In this document: piece by piece, positions 25,923 to 34,640 of the stretch
Numbering within the stretch: the stretch's first letter is position 1
How the letters are laid out: each line of letters starts with the position of its first letter
Assembly (NCBI RefSeq): GCF_030010415.1
Contig: NZ_JASCSA010000001.1
DNA length: 64,000 bases
Source: Cobetia amphilecti
GTDB lineage: Bacteria; Pseudomonadota; Gammaproteobacteria; Pseudomonadales; Halomonadaceae
Strand: one strand, 5' to 3'
Position numbers and translations under genes: made by a program
The notes under the pieces: model-generated
What the model saw: the letters and a program-made list of their open reading frames with translations, nothing else
What the model was told of the DNA's origin: nothing
The model's database searches: none

Positions 25923-27011
25923 TCACGACAGGCGGCCGCTGGCCTCCAGTTGATCGAACATGTCGTGCAGCGTCGCCTCGAGGGGCCGGTAGATCAGACC
26001 CAGCTGCTCGCGACTGCGGGTATTGTCGAAGACGAAGGGATGGCCCACGTTGCGCGCGACGACCTTGCGGGTCACGGCCTTGTTGGCCAGCGGACCCGCC
26101 AGCCACACCAGCCATTTGGGCAGCTGGCGAGTGGGAATCGCGTACTGCGGGCCGGCGTGACGGCGCAAGGCCCGCCCCAGCTCAATGAAGCTTGAGGAAT
26201 GCCCGGCGACCAGATGACGCCCATTGGCCGTGGGCAGAAATCCCGCCGCCAGATGCGCCTCGGCCACATCCCGCACATCCACCACGCCCATGCCGTAATC
26301 CGGCGCGCCTATCCTGAGCGTGCCATCACATAGCTGCGTCATCAGGCTGAAGGATTCGCCGCGCGTGTCATCGCTGATCGCGGGGCCGAGCACCAGCGAG
26401 GGGTTGATCACCACCAGCCGCCAGCGCGACTGCCGCTCGGCAATCTGCCAGGCGGCCTGTTCCGCCAGCGTCTTGGAATGGGAATAGGCCTGATGCTCAA
26501 GCGACGCCGTGGTGTTCCAGACACTCTCGTCGAAACAGCCGCGCGGGGTGTCTTGCGCATCGGCATTGTCGCTGTAGATGGCGGCACAGCTGCTGGTCAG
26601 CACCACCCGTTCGACACTGGCCTGACGATTGGCCTCTTCCAGCACATTGCGCGTGCCCTCCACTGCCGGACGCACCAGATCGCGCTCAGGGTCCTGGACA
26701 CTGACCACGAAGGGCGAAGCGGTATGAAAGACCACCCCACAGCCTGCCATCGCCTGAGCGTAGGAACCCGGTTTGAGCAGATCGCTGGCGAAGACATGTA
26801 GCTCCCCCGGCAAGCGATCGGCCAGCGCCATGAGCGCCGCCAGACGTTCGCTATTGCCGGGATCGCGCACGGCGGCATGCACCGTCAGGCCTTCTTCCAA
26901 CAAGCGACGAATCAGCTGCCCCGCCACATAGCCGGTCGCGCCGGTCACCAGTACCGGGCGCGATCGCTCCAGCCCTGCCAACAAGGCTTGCGTAGACGCA
27001 TTGAGCGGCAT
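25923..27011 (-). CDS. NAD(P)-dependent extended SDR (dihydroflavonol-reductase-like)
   Basis: A 362-residue extended short-chain dehydrogenase. The nucleotide-binding motif VTGATGYVAGQLIRRLLEEG is at about residues 22-41; catalytic Ser in VLTSSCAAIYS and YxxxK in AYSHSKTLAE are present. The sequence resembles the cinnamoyl-CoA/dihydroflavonol/methylglyoxal reductase branch, which reduces diverse carbonyls. GGGAG precedes the ATG. It is followed on the same strand by nothing before the lipoprotein gene, with which it converges (6 bp between stops). Confidence 0.87.
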   Translation of the reverse strand: MPLNASTQALLAGLERSRPVLVTGATGYVAGQLIRRLLEEGLTVHAAVRDPGNSERLAALMALADRLPGELHVFASDLLKPGSYAQAMAGCGVVFHTASPFVVSVQDPERDLVRPAVEGTRNVLEEANRQASVERVVLTSSCAAIYSDNADAQDTPRGCFDESVWNTTASLEHQAYSHSKTLAEQAAWQIAERQSRWRLVVINPSLVLGPAISDDTRGESFSLMTQLCDGTLRIGAPDYGMGVVDVRDVAEAHLAAGFLPTANGRHLVAGHSSSFIELGRALRRHAGPQYAIPTRQLPKWLVWLAGPLANKAVTRKVVARNVGHPFVFDNTRSREQLGLIYRPLEATLHDMFDQLEASGRLS

Positions 27012-27071
27012 GGACGACTCCCGGAATGCAGTAATTGGCGATCTGACGGCACAGTGTGCGCGGCAATGGCG

Positions 27072-27455
27072 TCAGGCAGACAGCTTGACGAACCAGGTCC
27101 ACAGGCCGCCCAGAATCAGCGACTCGGCGGCGAAGCGGAATAGATGGCGCATCTCGATGCCATCCAGCATCAGCCCCATCAGACGGGCCGTCATGATGCC
27201 AGCGATACCTGCCACCGCGAGCGTCACCAGCACCGGCAACACACCCAGGCCGATCGGCGGATACATCAGCAGATACCCCACCGCGATGACCCAGCCCCAA
27301 CGAATGCGCCGCGAGATCGCCGCGCCGGTCTCCTTCGGTACGGTCTGCGGCGTGTCGTTCGGCCCCTTGAAGCGGTTGACCAGCTCCGGCACTGCCGCCA
27401 GCAGTACCCCTGCAGTCAGCACGAAGCCGCCCAGAATCTGCAATACCATCATCAT
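27072..27455 (-). CDS. Small integral membrane protein, unknown function
   Basis: About 127 residues with four hydrophobic segments (QILGGFVLTAGVLLAAVP, WVIAVGYLLMYPPIGLGVLP, VTLAVAGIAGIMTARLM, FAAESLILGGLWTWFVKL). I start at 27455, where AAGGGAAGA stands upstream of the first of three ATGs; the longer frame has no support. It looks like DUF4345-type small membrane proteins but I cannot confirm this. It is upstream of the SDR gene on the same strand (60 bp), and divergent from the ars operon. Confidence 0.68.
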   Translation of the reverse strand: MMMVLQILGGFVLTAGVLLAAVPELVNRFKGPNDTPQTVPKETGAAISRRIRWGWVIAVGYLLMYPPIGLGVLPVLVTLAVAGIAGIMTARLMGLMLDGIEMRHLFRFAAESLILGGLWTWFVKLSA

Positions 27456-27597
27456 CGTGCCATCTTCCCTTGTCCGGTAATCAATGGCGCACATGCTACC
27501 AATACTGCCGGGCAAATGCCTGACCGGAATGCATCCCCGGGATCGTCTCGTGAATCTTCCCATCTGCGGCACGCTGATCTATCATCGCACCATCGTC

Positions 27598-27617
27598 ATT
27601 TCGACAAGTCTCGACAT
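27598..27617 (+). promoter_or_regulatory. Candidate ArsR operator
   Basis: An imperfect inverted repeat, ATTTCGA - 6 bp - TCGACAT, ends 13 bp before the arsR start codon. Its position fits autorepression; the sequence match to known ArsR sites is only moderate. Confidence 0.35.
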
Positions 27618-27630
27618 ATGGACGGATCAA

Positions 27631-28035
27631 ATGAATGACTCCGACAGCCTGCCCGACCCGCAGGCCACGCTGGACACCTTCGCGGCGCTGTCCCAGGCCA
27701 CGCGTCTGGACACGTTTCGCCTGCTGGTCCGCCACGAGCCACAAGGGCTGCCCGCCGGCGAGATCGCCCGTCGTCTCGAGGTGCCGCACAACACGCTCTC
27801 GACCCATCTGGGCGTACTGAGCCGCGCGGGGCTGATCCACTCCCAGCGCGAAGGCCGTTCGCTAATCTACCGCGCCAACCTCGAGCACATGCTCGCCACC
27901 GTGCAGTTTCTGGTACGCGACTGCTGCGCGGGCTCCTCGGTGGTCTGCGACCCACTGCTGGCCTCGCTCACCGTGCCCGACTGCAGCGCCTCTTCTACCC
28001 CCTGTGCTTCTCAGGAGCCTGGCAACGATGACTGA
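27631..28035 (+). CDS. arsR: Arsenic-responsive repressor ArsR
   Basis: A 134-residue ArsR/SmtB winged-helix protein. DNA-binding helix VPHNTLSTHLGVLSRAGLI (about 51-69) and wing SQREGRSLIYRA are typical. The classic helix-3 Cys-x-Cys metal site is absent; instead Cys98, Cys99 and Cys106 occur near the C-terminus (DCCAGSSVVCD), similar in kind to the three-cysteine As(III) site of Acidithiobacillus-type ArsR. Start ATG 27631 is chosen from homology; the frame is open further upstream. The stop overlaps the arsC start, so the operon runs arsR-arsC-arsH-arsB. Confidence 0.9.
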   Translation: MNDSDSLPDPQATLDTFAALSQATRLDTFRLLVRHEPQGLPAGEIARRLEVPHNTLSTHLGVLSRAGLIHSQREGRSLIYRANLEHMLATVQFLVRDCCAGSSVVCDPLLASLTVPDCSASSTPCASQEPGNDD

Positions 28036-28459
28036 TTCCGTCCGTTCTTCCGGCAAGATCACGATGTATCACAACCCGGCCTGCGGTACGTCACGCAATG
28101 TGCTGGCCATGCTCAAGGCCTCCGGCGAGACACCGGAGGTGATCGAGTATCTGGTCACGCCGCCGACGCGCGAGACGCTGGAATCCCTGATTGCCGCCAT
28201 GGGGGGCGGCCCGCGTCCGCTGCTGCGCCGCAAGGGCACGCCCTATGACGAGCTCAATCTGGATGACCCGACCTTGAGCGATGCGGCATTGATCGACGCC
28301 ATGATGGCCCACCCGATCCTGATCAATCGCCCCATCGTGGTCACGCCGCAGGCCACGCGCCTATGCCGCCCGTCGGAGGCGGTACTGGAGCTGCTGGACA
28401 ACCCGGTCGCGCAATACACCAAGGAAGACGGCGACGTCGTCCACGCCCCCAGGACCTGA
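28028..28459 (+). CDS. arsC: Arsenate reductase, glutaredoxin-dependent
   Basis: A 143-residue ArsC of the E. coli R773 type, reducing arsenate to arsenite with glutaredoxin and glutathione. The catalytic Cys19 lies in HNPACGTSRNVL, and the arginine-bearing segments LLRRKGTPYDEL and ILINRPIVVTPQATRLCRP are intact. ATG at 28028 overlaps the arsR stop by 8 bp, with AGGAG upstream. It feeds arsenite to ArsB, encoded two genes downstream. Confidence 0.93.
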   Translation: MTDSVRSSGKITMYHNPACGTSRNVLAMLKASGETPEVIEYLVTPPTRETLESLIAAMGGGPRPLLRRKGTPYDELNLDDPTLSDAALIDAMMAHPILINRPIVVTPQATRLCRPSEAVLELLDNPVAQYTKEDGDVVHAPRT

Positions 28460-28462
28460 ATC

Positions 28463-29245
28463 ATGAACGCACACACTCCCGACACGTCTCACCTGCCCAC
28501 AGGCGACACCATGACCGATGAGATGAAAGCGGCACTGGCCGACCTGCCCAATATCGATGCCGAACACTGGCGACCGCTGGAGATCGATCGCCTGGTCGGG
28601 CCGGATGCCCCGCGTCATGCACCGCGCATTCTGGTGCTGTACGGCTCCCTGCGTGAGCGTTCCTTCTCGCGCTTTGCCGCCGAGGAAGCGGCGCGCCTGC
28701 TGCGTGCATTCGGAGCTGAGGTGCGCCTTTACTCGCCAGCCGGCCTGCCATTGCCGGATGACTGCGAGGCCGATCATCCCAAGGTGCAGGAGCTGCGCGA
28801 GCTGGCCCAGTGGTCCGAGGGCATGCTGTGGGCGAGCCCGGAGCGCCACGGCGCGATGACCTCGATCATGAAGGCACAGATCGACTGGATTCCCCTGTCA
28901 CTGGGCGGCGTGCGCCCCACCCAGGGCAAGACGCTGGCCATCCTGCAGGTCAGTGGTGGCAGCCAGAGCTTCAACAGCGTCAACCAGCTGCGCATTCTGG
29001 GCCGTTGGATGCGCATGCTGACCATCCCCAACCAGTCATCCGTGCCCAAGGCCTTCAATGAATTCGACGAGCATGGCCGCATGCGCCTGTCGCCGCTGTA
29101 TCTGCGCATCGTCGATGTCTGTGAAGAGCTGATGAAGTTCACCTGGATGAACCGCGACCGCAGCGCCTATCTGACCGAGCGCTACTCGGAGCGTGTCGAG
29201 AGCGCCGAAGAGGTCTCCCGACGCGTCAATCAGAGCACGATCTGA
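28463..29245 (+). CDS. arsH: Organoarsenical/NADPH-dependent FMN reductase ArsH
   Basis: A 260-residue flavodoxin-like protein. The FMN-binding loop LYGSLRERSFSRF is at about residues 53-65, and the ArsH-specific stretch SPERHGAMTSIMKAQIDWIP is present. ArsH enzymes oxidise methylarsenite or reduce quinones and azo dyes using NADPH. It is 3 bp after the arsC stop, with AGGA before the ATG. An internal ATG at 28511 is possible. It adds organoarsenical resistance to the operon. Confidence 0.92.
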   Translation: MNAHTPDTSHLPTGDTMTDEMKAALADLPNIDAEHWRPLEIDRLVGPDAPRHAPRILVLYGSLRERSFSRFAAEEAARLLRAFGAEVRLYSPAGLPLPDDCEADHPKVQELRELAQWSEGMLWASPERHGAMTSIMKAQIDWIPLSLGGVRPTQGKTLAILQVSGGSQSFNSVNQLRILGRWMRMLTIPNQSSVPKAFNEFDEHGRMRLSPLYLRIVDVCEELMKFTWMNRDRSAYLTERYSERVESAEEVSRRVNQSTI

Positions 29246-29306
29246 CGTAATCCGCGGTCGCGCACGCGGCTTCTCACTTACTCTTCACCCTCGACAAGGA
29301 GACGTC

Positions 29307-30620
29307 ATGCTTGCCTTGGCAATCTTCGCCATCACGCTGGCACTGGTGATCTGGCAGCCACGTGGGCTGGGCATCGGCACCAGCGCCCTCGGCGGCGCCG
29401 TGATCGCGCTGGCCTGCGGCGTGGTCAATCTGCCGGATGTGCTGGTGGTCTGGGATATCGTCTGGGACGCCACCTTCACCTTCGTGGCGCTGATCATCAT
29501 CTCGCTGATCCTCGATGAGGCGGGCTTCTTCAGCTGGGCCGCACTGCATGTCGCGCGCTGGGGCGGCGGCAACGGACGCAAGCTGTTTCCGCTCATCGTG
29601 CTGCTGGGCGCGGTGATCGCGGCCTTCTTTGCCAATGACGGTGCGGCACTGCTGCTGACCCCGATCGTGATCGCGATTCTGGTGCGCCTGGAATTCTCGG
29701 CGGCTGCCTCGCTGGCCTTCATCATCGCCACCGGCTTCGTGGCCGACTCCACCAGCCTGCCGCTGGTAATCTCGAATCTGGTCAACATCGTCAGCGCCAA
29801 CTACTTCGACATCTCCTTCACGCATTACGCCGCCGTGATGGTGCCGGTCGATCTGATCGCGCTGGCCGCCACGTTGATCGTGCTGTGGCTGATGTTCCGC
29901 AAGGAGCTGCCCTCGCACTACGCGCTGGAGAAGCTCGAGGCACCGTCGGGCGCCATCAAGGACCGCCAGGTATTCCGCGCGGCCTTCCCGCTGCTGGGGG
30001 TGCTGCTGGTGTCCTACTTCGTGACCGCGCCGCTGGGCATTCCGCTCGCCGTCGTCACCGGCAGCGCCGCGCTGATTCTGCTGGCCATCGCCGGGCGCTG
30101 GCTGGGCAGCGGTGATGCCGTGATCGAACTCGGCCCGGTACTGCGCGGCGCGCCGTGGCAGATCGTGCTGTTCTCGGTGGGCATGTATCTGGTGGTCTAC
30201 GGGCTGGGCAATGCCGGCCTGACCGATCACGCCAGCGACATCCTCGCCTGGCTTGCCAGTCAGGGCGAGCTGGTCGCCACCCTTGGCACCGGCGTGCTGG
30301 CCGCCGTCACCGCCTCGGTGATGAACAACATGCCGGCCACGCTGATCGGCGCGCTGGCCATCGACCACCTCACCGCGCAGCAGGTCAGTGACGCGACGCG
30401 TGAGCTGATGGTCTACGCCAACGTGATCGGCAATGATCTGGGGCCCAAGTTCACCCCGATCGGCAGTCTCGCCACACTACTGTGGCTGCATGTGCTCGAT
30501 CAGAAAGGCCATCACATCAGTTGGGGGCAGTACATGAAGGTCGGCCTGGTGCTGACGCCGCCGGTGCTGATCGCCACCCTGCTCGGCCTGTGGGCCTGGC
30601 TGGGCGTGCTCAACGGCTGA
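29307..30620 (+). CDS. arsB: Arsenite efflux pump ArsB
   Basis: A 437-residue membrane protein of the ArsB (ion transporter) family, with about 12 hydrophobic segments. Family stretches FFANDGAALLLTPIVIAIL and ADSTSLPLVISNLVNIVSANYF and the conserved MNNMPATLIGALAI are present. AAGGAG precedes ATG 29307; the frame open to 29193 overlaps arsH and is rejected. No ArsA ATPase is encoded, so it should act as a proton-driven As(III)/Sb(III) antiporter. It is the final gene of the operon. Confidence 0.94.
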   Translation: MLALAIFAITLALVIWQPRGLGIGTSALGGAVIALACGVVNLPDVLVVWDIVWDATFTFVALIIISLILDEAGFFSWAALHVARWGGGNGRKLFPLIVLLGAVIAAFFANDGAALLLTPIVIAILVRLEFSAAASLAFIIATGFVADSTSLPLVISNLVNIVSANYFDISFTHYAAVMVPVDLIALAATLIVLWLMFRKELPSHYALEKLEAPSGAIKDRQVFRAAFPLLGVLLVSYFVTAPLGIPLAVVTGSAALILLAIAGRWLGSGDAVIELGPVLRGAPWQIVLFSVGMYLVVYGLGNAGLTDHASDILAWLASQGELVATLGTGVLAAVTASVMNNMPATLIGALAIDHLTAQQVSDATRELMVYANVIGNDLGPKFTPIGSLATLLWLHVLDQKGHHISWGQYMKVGLVLTPPVLIATLLGLWAWLGVLNG

Positions 30621-30684
30621 GAGGCCGCCATCTCCTGGCCAAGGGCCATGGCTCAGGCCGTCATGACATGACCACTTGCACAAG

Positions 30685-30714
30685 AAAGCCCCGCCGAATC
30701 CCGGCGGGGCTTTT
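30685..30714. terminator. Terminator of the ars operon
   Basis: A perfect 12-bp stem (30685-30696 with 30702-30713), AAAGCCCCGCCG, with a 5-nt loop and flanking A/T runs. It serves both arsB and the convergent LysR gene. Confidence 0.88.
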
Positions 30715-30754
30715 GCGTTGCGTGCGGCATTGACTGGCAGTGAGATGCCCGCCG

Positions 30755-31687
30755 TCAGGGCTGGCGGCGGCTGACGATGACCCCGCTGTCGGCCGCTTCT
30801 CCCTCGGCGGCGATCTGCGCGCGCATCCAGTCGCAGAATTGCTGCACGTGCCTGGCGGGCTGCGGATGATGGAACAGCCAGTAGGCACGCTGGGGATTGG
30901 CGGCCATCTCGAACAGGCATTCCAGGGTGCCGTCCTCAAGCTCCTTGCGGATCAGGCGTGGCGGACACAGCGCGACTCCCTGCCCCGCGACCACCGCAGC
31001 ACTCAGCAGACTGAAATCCTGATAAAGGTCGCCCTTGTCGAGCTGGGAGGGATACAACCCGCAGTTGTTGAACCAGTCATGCCAGGGCTGGCGCGACTGA
31101 TCGTGGATCAGCTCCAGCTTCAACAGGTCTGCCGGCTGGGTCGGGCGGCGGTGATGCTCCAGATACAGCGGGCTCGCCACCGGCTGGGTGGCCCCCGAGA
31201 ACAAGCGGAACGCCTGTGATGCCTTGTCCGGAAGCTCGTCCTGCCAGGTGATCATCACATCGACCTCCGGCAACAATCCCCGCGCACTGATGCCGGCATA
31301 TTGCAGGCTGACCGCGATATCGGGGCATTGCTCGCGAAAGCTGTTGAGCCTCGGGATCAGCCAGCGCACCGCCACCGAGGGAAGACAGCTGACGCGCAGC
31401 TGGCGCCGCTGATGCACGCCTTGTGGGTCGACCTCGAATTCGGCCACCGACTGCTCGATTCTGGCAAAGCCGGCCTGCAGGCCATCGGTCAGCCGACGCC
31501 CGGCGTGTGACAGCACCACGCCGCGTCCGGCCCGCTCCAGCAGACTGACTTCCAGCGTGGCCTCCAGGCGGCGGATCTGGTGACTCACCGCCGACTGGGT
31601 GATGTTGAGCTCATCCGCAGCCGCGGTGATGCTTCCCAGGCGTGACACGACCTCGAAGGCATTGAGCGATGACAGACTGGGTCGCAT
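30755..31687 (-). CDS. LysR-family transcriptional regulator (GcvA-like)
   Basis: A 310-residue LysR regulator. The helix-turn-helix (FEVVSRLGSITAAADELNIT, SAVSHQIRRLEATL) is at residues 9-50, and the effector domain follows (RRQLRVSCLPSVAVRWLIPRL). This is the GcvA/TrpI subgroup. ATG 31687 has AAGGA 7 bp upstream; the frame extends to 31813 but that part is repetitive and lacks a site. It is divergent from putP, so proline or sodium-solute symport is a plausible target. Confidence 0.87.
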   Translation of the reverse strand: MRPSLSSLNAFEVVSRLGSITAAADELNITQSAVSHQIRRLEATLEVSLLERAGRGVVLSHAGRRLTDGLQAGFARIEQSVAEFEVDPQGVHQRRQLRVSCLPSVAVRWLIPRLNSFREQCPDIAVSLQYAGISARGLLPEVDVMITWQDELPDKASQAFRLFSGATQPVASPLYLEHHRRPTQPADLLKLELIHDQSRQPWHDWFNNCGLYPSQLDKGDLYQDFSLLSAAVVAGQGVALCPPRLIRKELEDGTLECLFEMAANPQRAYWLFHHPQPARHVQQFCDWMRAQIAAEGEAADSGVIVSRRQP

Positions 31688-32016
31688 GGGATGTCCTTGA
31701 TGACTGGCCTGGCCGGGGGCCAGAAACCGGGTGCTGAGTGCTTGTGCCAAGCGCTGAGCTGAGTGCTGTGCTGAGCGCTTGCGAGCAGCGCCCTGATGGA
31801 AGAAAGGCGTCAACCAGCATGTGACGGCAACTCATGACATGAAGTCATAGGTTAAACGAAAAATGGTCAGTTTTCTGCAATCCACCTCATGGCTAAGGTG
31901 AAGGTGTCAGTGATATTGCCAGCTCCCCGCTGCTTGTTCCGCGCAAGCCTGCTGCAACACGACACCACTGGTGAACAATAACAAGACGCCTCGGCGTCAC
32001 CATGAGGTCTCCTAGG
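31688..32016. other. LysR-putP divergent intergenic region
   Basis: A 329-bp region without a gene. Its left part (31731-31782) contains four CTGAG words in short irregular repeats (GTGCTGAGTGC, GCGCTGAGC, GTGCTGAGCGC). The AT-rich part near 31850-31880 probably holds the two promoters. Confidence 0.5.
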
Positions 32017-33501
32017 ATGAACTTACCTGTCCTGCTGTCGTTCGGGCTCTATCTGCTGCTGATGCTGGGCATCGGCATCTACTTCTATCGCATCACCCAC
32101 AATCTGTCGGATTACATACTCGGGGGACGCGGCTTGCCGCCAAGCGTCGCGGCCTTGAGTGCCGGCGCTTCCGATCTCAGCGGCTGGGCCCTGATGGGCC
32201 TGCCCGGCGCCATCTTCAGTGGTGGCCTCTCGCAAGCCTGGATCGCGGTCTGGACCCTGGTCGGCGTCTACCTGAACTGGACCCTGGTCGCCGAGCGACT
32301 GCGCGTGTTCACCGAAGCGGCCGGCAATGCGCTGACGGTGCCGGATTATCTGGAAGCGCGTTTCGAAGACCGCTCACGCGTGCTGCGTACCCTGTCTTCC
32401 GTGGTCATGCTGGTGTTCTTCACCTTCTATGTCTCGGCGGGTCTGGTCGGTGGTGCCGTGCTGTTCGAAGGTCTCTTCGACATCGATTACCGCGTCGCAC
32501 TGTGGTTGGGCGCGCTGGTCATCGTCGGCTATACCTTCCTCGGTGGCTTCCTCGCCGCCTCATGGACCGACCTCATCCAAGGCCTGATGATGGCCGCCTC
32601 GCTGTGTGCCGTGGCTGCCATGACGGCAGTGGCGCTGTTCGGCGATGGCGCAGCCGCCCCGGCAGCGGCGCAGGATGTCGCCCCCATCGGTGGCCTGATG
32701 GAAGGCGTGACCTTCCTGGGCATGCTGTCGCTGGCCGGCTGGGCGATCGGCTACTGTGGCCAGCCACACGTCGTGGTGCGTTTCATGGCCGTGCGCAAGC
32801 GTGAAGATATCAAGGTGTCGCGGCGTATCGCCCTGCTGTGGTCCGCCATCACCATGGCGGCTGCGGTATCAGTGGGCGTGCTGGGTTACTACTGGTTCGG
32901 CGGTGAGCTGGGTGGCGGTCTCACGGACAGCGAGCGTGTCTTCATCTCCCTGAGCCAGATCATGCTCAACCCCTGGGTGGCAGGCTTCATTCTGGCCGGT
33001 GTCCTGGCCGCGATCATGAGCACCGTTGATTCCCAGCTGCTGGTCTGCTCCAGCGCCATCGCCGAAGACATCTACCGTGGCCTGATTCGCCCCAAGGCAA
33101 CGCAGAAGGAGCTGGTCTGGCTGAGCCGTGCCAGCGTGATCGGCATCGCACTGCTCGCCACCGTGATGGGCAGCGAGCGTGACAGCAGCATCCTTGGCCT
33201 GGTGTCCTACGCCTGGGGTGGCTTCGGCGCCGCCTTCGGTCCCGTCATCCTGCTGTCACTGTTCTGGCGTGGCATGACCCGCAATGGCGCCATCGCCGGC
33301 CTGCTGGTCGGTGCCCTCACCGTCGCGATCTGGAAGCCGCTGAGCGGCGGCCCGCTGGAGATATTCGACATGTTCGAGGTCGTACCCGGCTTCCTGTTCG
33401 CCCTGATCGCCGTCGTCATCGTCAGCCGCATGAACGCAGAACCTGCCGCCAGCGCCTGCTTCGACCGTCTGATGAAGCACTGGCGCCGCGAACAGGCATG
33501 A
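32017..33501 (+). CDS. putP: Sodium/proline symporter PutP
   Basis: A 494-residue member of the sodium:solute symporter family with about 13 transmembrane segments. The PutP signature SAGASDLSGWALMGLPGAIF, the LTVPDYLEARFED segment and the distal sodium-site helix AAIMSTVDSQLLVCSSAI match E. coli PutP closely. GAGG precedes ATG 32017. In a halophile it would import proline as nutrient or osmolyte. A LysR gene is divergent and a DUF1989 gene follows after hairpins. Confidence 0.9.
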   Translation: MNLPVLLSFGLYLLLMLGIGIYFYRITHNLSDYILGGRGLPPSVAALSAGASDLSGWALMGLPGAIFSGGLSQAWIAVWTLVGVYLNWTLVAERLRVFTEAAGNALTVPDYLEARFEDRSRVLRTLSSVVMLVFFTFYVSAGLVGGAVLFEGLFDIDYRVALWLGALVIVGYTFLGGFLAASWTDLIQGLMMAASLCAVAAMTAVALFGDGAAAPAAAQDVAPIGGLMEGVTFLGMLSLAGWAIGYCGQPHVVVRFMAVRKREDIKVSRRIALLWSAITMAAAVSVGVLGYYWFGGELGGGLTDSERVFISLSQIMLNPWVAGFILAGVLAAIMSTVDSQLLVCSSAIAEDIYRGLIRPKATQKELVWLSRASVIGIALLATVMGSERDSSILGLVSYAWGGFGAAFGPVILLSLFWRGMTRNGAIAGLLVGALTVAIWKPLSGGPLEIFDMFEVVPGFLFALIAVVIVSRMNAEPAASACFDRLMKHWRREQA

Positions 33502-33507
33502 CCCCGC

Positions 33508-33534
33508 GCAGGGGGACCGAGAACCTCCCCCTGT
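33508..33534 (+). terminator. Hairpin after putP
   Basis: A 7-8 bp C/G stem (AGGGGGA with TCCCCCT) 8 bp after the putP stop. No T tract; likely an attenuating terminator. Confidence 0.5.
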
Positions 33535-33550
33535 GCCCTGCAGATACCGC

Positions 33551-33580
33551 CACTGCCGGCCATGACACTTGCCGGCAGTG
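33551..33580 (+). terminator. Second hairpin between putP and the DUF1989 gene
   Basis: A perfect 10-bp stem CACTGCCGGC with a 10-nt loop. With the hairpin at 33508 it may set the ratio of the two transcripts. Confidence 0.45.
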
Positions 33581-33664
33581 CACGAAAGCCCCCAGCCGGG
33601 CAGCGAATTCCAGATTGTCCGGCCTGGTCATCAGATCCAATTTCGATTTACGAGGAGTCCTGTC

Positions 33665-34534
33665 ATGAGTGATGTACCTGCCGCCTATCAAGCCAGCAAG
33701 GGTTCGATTCTGGACGTCGATCGCGACTTCTACGACAGCCTCACCGAAGGCAAGGCCGAGCGCACACTGGTCGCGACCCATACCGTGCCGCTGCGCGATG
33801 GCCTGGCGTGGGAAGTGCCGGCGGGCCACGTGCTGCGCATCAAGATCACCGAGGGTTCACAGGTCGGCGATTTCAACATGTGGAACCTGCAAAACCCGCG
33901 TGAGCACATGTGGGCGTCTCGCACCCGCCAGCTGCAGCGCGCGCATGTCAGCACCTATGATCGCCTGTGGTCCACACTGCCCTACCTGCGCCCGATGGCG
34001 ACCATCATCGATGACACCCTCGCCGACTATGGCGTCGATGCAGAAGGCGGCCGCGTGCATGACCTGCTGGGTACGCGTTGCGACCCCTACGTCAATCGCC
34101 TGCTGACCGGCGAGGACTTCGATCACCACTGTCACTCAAACCTGGTGCGCGCGGTGGAGCCCTGGGGCCTGACCGAATTCGATATCCACGATGTGCTCAA
34201 CATCTTCCAGTGCACCGGCCTCAACAATGAAGACAAGTACTTCATGAAGGCCTGCCCAGCACGCAAGGGCGATTACCTAGAGTTCTTCGCCGAGACGGAC
34301 CTGCTGTGCGCGATGTCCTGCTGCCCGGGTGGCGATCTGTCAGTGGACCTGTGGGGCCCTGATGCGCGTGACCCGCTCGAGACCTGCAACCCGCTCGGTG
34401 TCGAGATCTATCGACTGGAAGGCGACGTGCTCGCAGGCTGGGAGTCGCCCAAGGTCGCGGCTTACGCCGGCAATCACGGCCGCCAGCACCCCACCACCGA
34501 CTGGGCCGCCATCAAGCGTGAACGCTGCTGCTGA
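33665..34534 (+). CDS. DUF1989 (urea carboxylase-associated) family protein
   Basis: A 289-residue soluble protein of the DUF1989 family. Conserved features are GQ/EVPAGHVLRIKITEGSQVGDF, LGTRCDPYVN, HCHSNL and FMKACPARKGDYLEFFAE with a Cys-rich ending CAMSCCPGGDLS. Some relatives are carboxyguanidine deiminase subunits; others accompany urea carboxylase or amino-acid genes, so the reaction here is open. ACGAGGAG precedes ATG 33665. No urea or guanidine carboxylase is nearby; the neighbour is putP, which may indicate a nitrogenous-solute role. Confidence 0.84.
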   Translation: MSDVPAAYQASKGSILDVDRDFYDSLTEGKAERTLVATHTVPLRDGLAWEVPAGHVLRIKITEGSQVGDFNMWNLQNPREHMWASRTRQLQRAHVSTYDRLWSTLPYLRPMATIIDDTLADYGVDAEGGRVHDLLGTRCDPYVNRLLTGEDFDHHCHSNLVRAVEPWGLTEFDIHDVLNIFQCTGLNNEDKYFMKACPARKGDYLEFFAETDLLCAMSCCPGGDLSVDLWGPDARDPLETCNPLGVEIYRLEGDVLAGWESPKVAAYAGNHGRQHPTTDWAAIKRERCC

Positions 34535-34580
34535 TGCGGCTTTTTGACACGCTGATCGCCTTTAGCGGGTACTGATGTAA

Positions 34581-34617
34581 CAAAGCCCCCTGCCGAGACT
34601 CTCGACAGGGGGCTTTG
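34581..34617. terminator. Terminator between the DUF1989 and HD-GYP genes
   Basis: A 12-bp outer stem (CAAAGCCCCCTG) plus an inner 4-bp stem CGAG/CTCG, followed by CCTTTTG. It serves two convergent genes. Confidence 0.85.
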
Positions 34618-34640
34618 CCTTTTGTGCGGACATCGCCGCC

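Noticed and set aside
31731..31782. CTGAG repeats as a coding extension of the LysR gene
   Set aside because: The extension lacks a ribosome site, while ATG 31687 has AAGGA at good spacing and starts the LysR homology.
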